Shown here one piece after another: positions 55,675-64,000 of a DNA stretch of 64,000 bases. The notes under the pieces are model-generated. The model made no database searches and was not told the origin of the DNA. It worked only from the letters and a program-made list of their open reading frames with translations. Each line of letters starts with the position of its first letter. The first letter of the stretch is position 1. Both the position numbers and the translations under genes were made by a program. Source of the DNA: Labia minor (taxonomy: Eukaryota; Arthropoda; Insecta; Dermaptera; Spongiphoridae); contig OY720344.1 of the NCBI GenBank assembly GCA_963082975.1, positions 89,528,107 through 89,592,106 on the forward strand. The letters run 5' to 3'.

Positions 55675-57517
55675 TTAATTATTTATCCTTCTAAGAGCTT
55701 GATTCACTTTAGATCTTGAAATTTGACCAAGAAATGAAGAAATAAAAGAACCGGCCTCGATTAAACGAGAAAGATCAACTCCTGTTGATACTCCTAATCC
55801 ATGTAGCATATACACAAGATCTTCAGTAGCAACATTACCAGTAGCACCTTTTGCATAAGGACATCCCCCGAGACCTGAGACTGAAGAATCAACTGTTGCA
55901 ATTCCCATCTGTAATACAAAACATATTGCATTAGATAATAAATCATAAATTAATTAAATAGTGCTATATTCATTTATATTTTATACCGATGATAATTTTA
56001 AATATAACAATTCAATTAGAAAATTAAATTATCTTTTAAATTAAGAGAAATAATTAATTACCTCTAGAGAAGTTAGAATATTTGCAAGGGCTTGTCCATA
56101 TGTGTCATGAAAATGCACTGCTAATTTTTTAACAGGAATATTTAACATGACTTCTTTGAGCATGGCACGACTAGAACCAGGAGTGCCTACACCGATTGTA
56201 TCTCCAAGACTAATTTCATAACAACCTAAATTCAAAAGTTTCTCAGAAACCTAAATTACCAGAAAAAAGAATCATATTTCAATATAAATATATAATTTTT
56301 AAATTAAGTTTTTATTATTTATTGAATTATTTTAAAAGTTTTACCTTTGCAACTGAACTTGGACTAATTTTCCCTTCATATGGGCATCCACATACACAAG
56401 AAACATATCCTCTTACCATCAAGCCAGCTTCAGTACTTTTGTTCATAATTTCTTCAACCCTAATAAATAAATAATAAATATATAATACTATTTATAAAGT
56501 AACATAACAAAAATATATTTTTTTTAAAATTTTTTAAATCAGAAATGTCAAGAAATAGAAAAAATAGTGGCGATTTCAAAATGAGGAAAACTAAAAAAAT
56601 AATTTCCAAAATTTTTTGAATAAATACTAAAAACGAATCTATGAATTTTTCTAAATATATTAAAAATATTTAGAAACATTAAATACTCTATTCTTTTTAC
56701 AAACAAAAAACCTGATAAAAATATTGATTATCTCAACCCTTCTTCCCAATTTTTAAATTCTTAGGTATATCCTAATTCGATCAATTTAGATTCGATAATT
56801 ATAAAATTATAATATACTTAACATGAACCTAAGATTATGAAAAAAACTTTAAATTTAATTTGTGAAAGGGAGATGAATTCAAGAAATTATATTAATAAGT
56901 TAGTGAAAGTGATTATTTATTATACCTAAATTTTATTTAAATAAAAATACCTTTTAAAAGATTCCTCAATGGAACAATTTGTATTTTTTTTAGAAAATGT
57001 TTCACTAGCTGCGACAAAAACAGCTACTTCTTGTGCCCCAACTTTAATCTATAAACCTTTTAAATGTAATTTTTTTTATAACTTAAGATTAATTCAATCT
57101 AACTTACCGCTGTTTCCAATCCTTTTATATTAGGGACTAAAACTGGATAATTAATGCTAGGCTTTTTCTTAATTCCCTGAAACACTTGAATGTTATCCGA
57201 TAATTGTGGAATCCATTTAGGTGAAACAAAACTTGTTGCTTCTATTGTTTTTAAGCCTGTTTCTGATAAAAGATTAATAAAATCGATTTTAATTTCAGCT
57301 GGAACTTGTTTAGGTTCATTTTGTAATCCATCCCGCGGTCCCACTTCAACGATTTTAATACATGGTGGATATTCAGGTTGATATTTCTAAAAAGAGTTAG
57401 TAAATTCATTAAAAAAATATTAATTAAATTATATAAACTCGAATTTACATGCAATTTGTCAAATGATCTTGATGATAATTGTCTTCGAAAAAATATATTC
57501 ATACTGTTACAAAGCAT
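55675..57517 (-). CDS. Hmgcl: Hydroxymethylglutaryl-CoA lyase, six exons
   Basis: The enzyme cleaves HMG-CoA to acetyl-CoA and acetoacetate in leucine breakdown and ketogenesis, in mitochondria. The exons are 57449-57517, 57108-57386, 56951-57048, 56345-56459, 56062-56250 and 55675-55908, giving 327 residues (human 325) with all phases consistent. The catalytic and metal residues fall at the human positions: Arg41-Asp42 ([10 protein letters not shown]), His233 and His235 (HFHDTYGQ) and Cys266 in [15 protein letters not shown]. The N-terminus is Arg/Ser-rich ([10 protein letters not shown]), as for a mitochondrial presequence. The C-terminus lacks the peroxisomal CKL signal of the human enzyme. 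Residue 234, Cys in human, is Phe. Confidence 0.96.
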
Positions 57518-58256
57518 TTTTAATTATTGGGATATATTATATAATTCTTATTCATTATCAGTTTGTAAATATGTTTATATAAAACCCACATGACATTTAA
57601 AAAAGATTAAGAAACAAAATTTGACAGATAAATTTGTCAGCTAAATAGCCGAGAGAGGGCATTTGTTTCTACATTTTCCTACTTTATTTTAAAATGTTAA
57701 AATATAAATTTTTATTTTAATTCATTTTCTGACTTTAAAGAATAACATTAAAGAAGCGCGATTTTGCTTAATTAAACTTAAAAGTGAAATACAATTAAGT
57801 GTTTCCGTATATTATTATAATGCAAATTACCTAATTTATCTAATCTAATCTAATTAAATATAGATAAAATAAAAAAATAAAAACAATATTTATAAAATTA
57901 TTTAAATAACTACTTTTTGGTAAGAATATATTAATTATATATTTATGTAAAAAATATGGAAATTAATTTTATAACATAATTTTTTTAAGAAAGAGGAAAT
58001 TTAAATTATCTTCCCTCTATTTCTCTTGATGAGACGTCAATGAAAAAAAATTGTTTAGGTATAAATGATGAGTGATGATTGAAAATTGGCCCAAATTGCC
58101 TTAGATGCTGAACTGCCTTTAAGTCCCAAACAATAATAATAATAATAATATTTTCTCTTTATGAGAAATAATTTTTCTTCTGAAATGTATAAATATTATA
58201 CTTACATATTATATTGTTAAATATAAAATTAGTTTATTTTTTAGTTTCCGTTATAT
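57518..58256. other. HMG-CoA lyase 5' flank
   Basis: This is AT-rich DNA upstream of the minus-strand gene, with an AAT triplet tract near 58131-58150. The frame at 57378-57593 is antisense to exon 1 and not a gene. Confidence 0.45.
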
Positions 58257-58638
58257 TATATATGTAAATTTAATTATTATATTAAATTATATTCACTAAT
58301 ATAAGATAATCTGAGGTTGCTAGGAAATTGTAAATAAAATAAAGCAACTTGCAGACACTCGCAAGAAAGAACTTTTATTCAATTTGTGAGTGGATTTTCA
58401 GGAATTTAAACGATTCTGTGAAATATTAAGTTTTATTTACAATATTTTACAAATACACAATAAATAACCAACAAATTAAATTATATTCACCTGTAATATT
58501 AAGAATTGAATAAAAGTCTTTTCTTTAGTGTGTGTCGATCTGCTAGTTGCTTTATTTTATTTACAATTTCCTAGCAACCTCAGATTATCTTATATTGGTG
58601 AATATAATTTAATATAATAATATAATTTACATATATAA
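58257..58638. mobile_element. Long-TIR MITE, about 380 bp
   Basis: Arms of about 100 bp at 58257-58355 and 58540-58638 are inverted copies sharing TCTGAGGTTGCTAGGAAATT. A weaker inverted match continues inward (AACTTTTATTCAATT near 58370 and its complement near 58507). It has no ORF and is a non-autonomous terminal-inverted-repeat element. Confidence 0.75.
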
Positions 58639-58803
58639 TTTAAATTTATAATAATTTAAATTTATATTAATTTAAATAATTTTGCAAATATTTCTGTTTT
58701 TATTTCATAATAAAATTTATTTAGATTGAGTTTTGATCATAAATTACAAAATATCTATCATTTTGGATTCGCAAGTTCTGGAGGAAACAATATTCCTCTA
58801 TCT

Positions 58804-59252
58804 TAAGGTGACCAGACGACCCGCTTTTGACAGGACAGCACCGATTTTTCACAATTTGTCCCGCGTCGTTTTTCAAAAGTTCCGACTTTTAGAATTAAGT
58901 TAAATTTTATATTTATGAAAATCATTGTTTTGCGTTCTAAGAATTCTATGTGGACATCAGAAAAATCAAAATTAAGAGTTGAAACTTTGAAAGCCATTTT
59001 ATGTGTCAAATATAATTTGACAAATTCTTGTGAAGATTTTTATAATATTTTAAAAAATGACAACAATCTACTGAAACAAATTCACTCAAATAAAAAATAT
59101 GTCAAGGAATAAAATATTATACATTTTTTATATTTATAATTGTACTTATGCTAAAAAATAAAAAAATATTACGATATTATTTGTTGATACCCCCGCCCCT
59201 CCCCTCCTTCAGAGTTGTCCCGCTTTTCCCATCTAAAAATCTGGTCACCTTA
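58804..59252 (+). mobile_element. hAT deletion derivative with perfect 8-bp target duplication
   Basis: It starts TAAGGTGACCAGA and ends with the exact inverse TCTGGTCACCTTA. It is flanked by CTCTATCT on both sides (58796-58803 and 59253-59260). It keeps the last part of a transposase gene (58915-59112) but has lost the rest, so it can move only in trans. Confidence 0.9.
58915..59112 (+). pseudogene. hAT transposase C-terminal fragment
   Basis: This 65-residue frame reads NSMWTSEKSKLRVETLKAIL then CEDFYNILKNDNNLLKQIHS, ending in KKYVKE. The pattern Trp-Thr-x-x-Lys...Val-Glu-Thr followed by Cys-Glu-x-Phe-Tyr and a final Lys-Tyr is typical of the C-terminal end of hAT transposases. The catalytic core is absent. 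The ATG is simply the first Met after the deletion joint. Confidence 0.65.
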
Positions 59253-59260
59253 CTCTATCT

Positions 59261-62200
59261 GTCCCTAGCCTGATCCACCTCTATCCAATTGCTATCTCCG
59301 ATTCCATTTTACTCAGCAAATAGTAAACATTTTATAATTATAGTATTCTATTTTATTAATTCATTCAATAAAAAAAATAATATCTATATATTAAATTTGA
59401 TCTTTTAAAAAATCTATTTGTTTTCCAAAAAGAGTGAATAAATTGTTGATGCAAATGTCGATATAATGGAATTAGATATAAAAAAAAATTTATCTGACTA
59501 TTTATAAAAGGGTTGTTACAAAAATGCATGAACCATTTGTTTCACTTCAATATCAAGATCATGGATGTCTTCGGCTTTTATATCTTACGATTGCTAACAT
59601 CTTTCCTGGAATGGCAGAGAATTACTGACCAGCCCACTCATAAACCATGTTTTCCAACCCTGGTGGCCCTGTCTCTTTCAAGTCTATTGACAGAAGGTGT
59701 ATACATATCTGCCCTTTGGTCTCATAGTGTTTAAAGAAATAAACAAATCAAGATGATAACACATTTCATCTATCTAATGGGAAACAGTTTACTTTTATTC
59801 AAATATATCAAAAAAAACAAAAACAAAATATATATATTTTTCCTTTTAGATTAAAGTAATATAAATAAATCTTTAATCTAAATAATAAAAAACAGGTTTT
59901 AAACGGATATTTATAAAATAAATAAAATAAAATGACATATCCAATAAATTGAAAAATAGAAATTTATATAGAGTAAATTATAAATATTTTTGTGCGAGTA
60001 TTTATTTATGTTTAAATAAACAAACTTGCTCTTATGAATGATTATATTTTTTTTTTAAACTGTAGTCTATGAAACCATAAGATTAATACTCTACTTTCTC
60101 CTCTACACTTTTAGTTTAACACTACTATACTTAACACTTATTATTTTAACACCCTAAAAATTGAAATGATTAAATATTAAGTAATTATAATATAAATATT
60201 AAAAATATTTAAAAAACTATTTGTTCATACAAGTTCATTTACATACAAGATAATATATATAAAATTATACTTATTAAAAAACTATATAGGATATTTTGTT
60301 AAATACATTTAAGTATACAAAATAATTTATATCCATCTTATGAAATGTGATCAATTATTTTTTCAATTCAGTCAAATTTCAACACCTTTCTAATTCTTTA
60401 ATTGATTTTTTTTAAATTCATTATTTGAATTTTTTATTTTGGAGGAACCAAATAATAATAATATTTTCAAATCATATCCTTTATGAAGTACTGAAATAAA
60501 CTTTCTTTATATGTATAATAAGATCAAAATTTCACCATACACACACGCTTGTTTATTGATTATCACGAATTTTCTATTCATAATAAGTTTGAAGAAATGA
60601 ATACTATTAAAGGGCGGATGCAATTCAAATTGACACGATCAAGGGTCATATGGGTGAAACGACGCCAATCCTTGAAATAGTTATGTTCTAATACATGGAA
60701 ATAGGAATATTATGTTCTAATCTTGAAATCTTCTCGTTCATAATATCATAGGTCATTTTCATAAAAAAATAATTATATTAATTTACCCCTTTTAATTCAC
60801 CCAACTTTCATTTTTTATTCTAATAAATTAATTGCAAAATCTAAAAAAAACTTTTATAATTAAATAACTCTCAATATTACTAATCTGCGTCGGTCTCTGT
60901 CCGCATGTTAAGTCCTCCTCAAGAAACCTCATTCAGCCTGAAGATATATACATATATAACGATGAGTATTATTTTATTTTAAAATATATTATTTAATATT
61001 AAATTAGTTATTATTTTGTTATTAAATGATTTAGAAGTTTAAAAAATGCTGATTAATTTTAAAATCCTTTATATCATTATTTCTTTCAATGTATGAATTT
61101 ATGAATGTTTTTTTAAGTAAAATTCCTAACCACATAATTATAACCTAAAAATACTCATAAAGACTATATTTACTATTATATTATAGTTAAAAAATAAAGT
61201 TATAAATTAATTTGTTGGTAATAAATTAATCCTTATCACATCACATATCAATTGCTATTTAACAACTACATCTGTCCCTAAGAAAACCAATTTAAATTAA
61301 TAATATTATCGCTCTTTAATAACAATAACTATAAAACTTATAAATTATCTTTTACTTATTTAAAATTTGTTTCTTGATATAATAATAAAAATTATTATAC
61401 TGTCTGATTTTATAAAAGTTGTTTCAAAATATATTAATATTATAAATTTATACATTTAATGATGATTTTATTAAAGAGCCTCAATTAAAAAGGAACCTCT
61501 TTCATGGGGTGATCCTCGTCAAAAAACTGCCGAGAAATGAATGATGATCTGGATGGGCTTCATTTAAGACTAATAACCTCCAAGGGAAGGGGCTTAATTA
61601 TCTTGGCTGCATACATCTAACAGATAGGATGTTTCTAAAATATCCACAAAGATTAATTATAACATAGAAATATGAATAGAATATATGAAATATTTTCAAA
61701 CATTTACTTTAGACGTTTTATCAAGGTTCTATAATTTATATGTAGCCTAAGGAAATATTTTTTATGTTATGAATTAATTAGAAGAATAAAAAGGAAAAAA
61801 AATCAAGGGAGTTATTTTGGCACTAGAATTAAATAAACAATTCCTAGTGGATAAGAATTCTAAGAATGGTGTTATATTCAATTTATCATTTACTTAAATT
61901 CTGCATGTCTTCTGGTTTGCTGATGAAAAGAACATTGATAGCGATTTTTTTATTTTATTTTCTGTATAGGTATTCTGTGAAGTTTTTGTATACCTAAAGT
62001 TATAATTTAATGTAAGAACTGCGCATGCGCAAGAAGTCAATTTTTCGATGCAGAAAATGTTGGAATATTTTGGAAAATATTTTCCACCCTCTTTCCATTT
62101 ATATAGTATAATGTTATTGATTTTTCAAAATTAAATCTATTTTATTTCTTTAAGGTAATATAGAGTATTATGTTTTTCTCTCGAATATTATTCTATTAAA

Positions 62201-62795
62201 ATTATGTCCATAAGGAGAGGAAAATATCAATGTGGGTTCAAGTAGTCCAAAAACGAGATAGATTGACAAGATAAAACGTGAGAGTTGGAACTCAGGATAG
62301 GGACGGTTGGAGGAATATAGTTGTTGCGGCTAAGAACATTCGAGTTCCGTGCGGTCACAGAGATGGATAGATAAATAGGTATTTATTTTTTATTACTAAA
62401 GTTAAATATTTTTTTTTATTTAAAATTGATTTTTTGTTTTAGATGACAGGTTTTGCCGAATTACCCATAATATATGTATATATAGTATATAAAATAAATT
62501 TAGAGGAGAGTGTCTCACCTTGGGACACAGTACACCTCGAGAGAGTTTGTTTTATGCCTTAAATTTTAATTTTTAATGAAAATATTTTTATTTAAAAGGT
62601 ACTATAATGAAATTGATAGTATTTTCTAATTGTTCTGGTGCTAAGTCTAAAGGCATGGCATTCTAAAGTTTGTGAATGTTTCACCTTGGGGCAGGTTAAA
62701 ATGATTCACTTTGGAAGCTAAGATATGCCAAGCTAACTTTTATTTTATAAAAATATATTTTGTTTAAAATAATTTTTACTATCTCGCCAGGGATA
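59261..62795. other. Long non-coding stretch with a few odd patches
   Basis: Mostly AT-rich. At 59540-59740 there is a GC-richer patch with a 73-codon plus frame and a minus reading ETKGQICIHLLSIDLKETGP; neither has a family match I know. At 62020-62031 lies the palindrome TGCGCATGCGCA (NRF-1-type site). From 62230 to 62371 there is a GC-richer block ending in a plausible donor AATAG/GTATTT. An acceptor TTGTTTTAG follows at 62442, directly before an ATG that opens a 38-codon frame. These could be exons of an unrecognised small gene, but support is thin. Confidence 0.35.
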
Positions 62796-63269
62796 ATCAC
62801 GAAAATTTTCGATTTTGAGATTTTTATACGTTTTGAAGGTTCCTGAATCATTTTCATTAAGGTTGAGAAAAATGTCTGTGTGTATGTAGGCAAGATTACG
62901 CAAAAACGGTTTGATCTAGAATCATGAAATTTGGTAGTTTTCTATCAACTTTTGAGAAATGTAGCTCATTCGGAAGAGGACCATTACCTACCACATTTTC
63001 ATTTTTTTTCCTCTAAACTGGCCGTAAAAATAAAGATATACGTTTGATAGTTTTTCACTAAAAATTGTATAAAACTGCTATATATTTTCAACAAGACTGC
63101 TAGTCACGCGCCAGCACGTAACGTGGTGCCATCAACAAAGAGCCAAATCCGCGCTGGTTTAATATATATTTATTAATTTTAATTTTAATTTATAATTTAT
63201 AATTAATTTAATTTAATTTAAATATAATATATTTTAATTAATCCAATTTAAATTTGCGAGATAGTCGAG
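62796..63269 (+). mobile_element. Non-autonomous Helentron-like repeat, copy 3
   Basis: This is a diverged, slightly shorter relative of 26154-26786. It has ATCACGAAAATTTTCG at the start, a reduced TG tract, AACGGTTTGATCTAGAATCA, ACGCGCCAGCACGTAACGT and TTGCGAGATAGTCGAG at the end. The terminal hairpin is truncated after GTCGAG. Confidence 0.6.
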
Positions 63270-63761
63270 ATTTATTTATATATTCTAAGAAACTTGTGTT
63301 TATTAATAATTAATATTTCTTCTTTTAAGAATTTATTATGCTTAAAATTAACAATGCTTAGAAATAAGGTAGAATAAAAAAAAACAAGTAGTTTGTTGTA
63401 AACAAAATTAGAAAATATTAATTTATAATAGTTTTTAGGTAGTACACATTGGGACACAAGTTGGAAGTCTATTAAATATTTGTTGTTTAATTTTTCTATA
63501 ATGGTTAAGAAAAGAAGAGATTTAATAGTGTAGGCAAAAAGGTTGAACAAACATTAGGTAAAATTTTGACAATAATTCATCAATATAAAACAATCAGAAA
63601 ATATATATAAAATAGAATTCTAAGATGTTCTAAAAGAATTCATTGATTGATATTTATTATTTTTTTGGAATATAAAATTAAATTCATAAAATGTAATGTA
63701 TAATAAAAACATATTCGTAAATTTCTAATTTTATTTATTTAATTCTGTTGTGCTATTCAAT

Positions 63762-64000
63762 TCATTTAAATTTGTCACATATAATTTCAATTAATAAAAT
63801 TACGATTGAGATTAGTATTCCAAAAAGTAAAATTAAAAATGTCCAAATAATTTGATAAATATCAACCTCAGGCCACCATCGTTTAATTTCATTTATATTT
63901 GCTTTTGTGAAATAATCTATATATATTTTATTAATGACTCCAGTTTCTCGTAATTTTTGAAGAACATTATCAACTAGAGTTGCGTATTTCCATGATTTTT
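63762..64000 (-). CDS. Ionotropic receptor-like protein, C-terminal exon (cut by window end)
   Basis: An open minus-strand frame enters at 64000 and ends at TGA 63762-63764, giving about 79 residues. It reads LVDNVLQKLRETGVINKIYI, a Trp-Trp linker, then the hydrophobic helix IIWTFLILLFGILISIVILL and a short tail CDKFK. This is the layout of the ligand-binding-domain end plus last membrane helix (M4) of ionotropic glutamate/chemosensory receptors. The phrase Leu-Arg-Glu-Thr-Gly-Val-Ile is typical just before M4. The long AT-rich sequence to the left (63270-63761) would be 3' UTR or intergenic. Whether it is an IR or a classical iGluR cannot be decided from this end. Confidence 0.7.
   Translation of the reverse strand, partial: KSWKYATLVDNVLQKLRETGVINKIYIDYFTKANINEIKRWWPEVDIYQIIWTFLILLFGILISIVILLIEIICDKFK

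Overview
The window is AT-rich nuclear DNA from an animal, most likely an arthropod. It has spliced genes with short AT-rich introns, a mats/MOB1 orthologue, an HMG-CoA lyase, a TRH-receptor-like GPCR, an ionotropic-receptor C-terminus, a large coiled-coil gene and many transposable elements. The gag of the LTR element at 20-24 kb resembles elements I associate with chelicerates. That taxonomic hint is weak and from memory.

Layout. 1-4.1 kb: decayed LTR-retroelement sequence on the minus strand (acidic repeat ORF, gag-like fragment, candidate primer-binding site and LTR) with several tandem repeats. 4.7-8.4 kb: a nest of inverted-repeat DNA elements sharing a GC-rich palindrome, plus a tRNA-like Pol III box pair and a GTCY microsatellite element. 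9.37-10.11 kb (+): last coding exon of a TRH-receptor-like GPCR. 10-20 kb: mostly AT-rich DNA with small transposons, one a hAT MITE with a perfect 8-bp target duplication. 20.13-24.50 kb (-): a young 4.4-kb LTR element with apparently identical 907-bp LTRs that encodes only gag and protease. 25.1-27.8 kb: hAT-type termini enclosing a Helentron-type endonuclease fragment and two related non-autonomous copies; a third copy lies at 62.8 kb. 29.5-29.8 kb: hAT transposase remnant. 31.72-32.38 kb (+): MOB1/Mats, whole CDS in one exon. 33.48-52.82 kb (-): one coiled-coil gene. I could join 38 phase-consistent coding exons, plus an alternative 91-nt exon, into a protein of about 2,177 or 2,422 residues that looks like the MTCL/SOGA family. 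A tRNA-Ala(CGC) gene sits antisense in one of its introns. 55.68-57.52 kb (-): complete six-exon HMG-CoA lyase. 58-59.3 kb: a long-hairpin MITE and a small hAT deletion derivative. 63.76-64.00 kb (-): the 3' end of an ionotropic-receptor-like gene that runs off the window.

The host genes are not a functional cluster: neuropeptide signalling, Hippo/NDR signalling, cytoskeleton, leucine/ketone metabolism and chemosensation. The most notable points are: (1) two phase-compatible, apparently mutually exclusive exons in the coiled-coil gene, a 30-residue coiled-coil continuation or a 275-residue insert carrying seven QT motifs of dynein-light-chain type; (2) the gag-protease-only LTR element, whose LTR holds echoes of its own primer-binding site and a tandem array of short palindromes; (3) the Helentron endonuclease fragment lying beside its presumed non-autonomous relatives.

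Exon boundaries were found by reading splice signals and checking reading phase by hand. No alignment or expression evidence was available.
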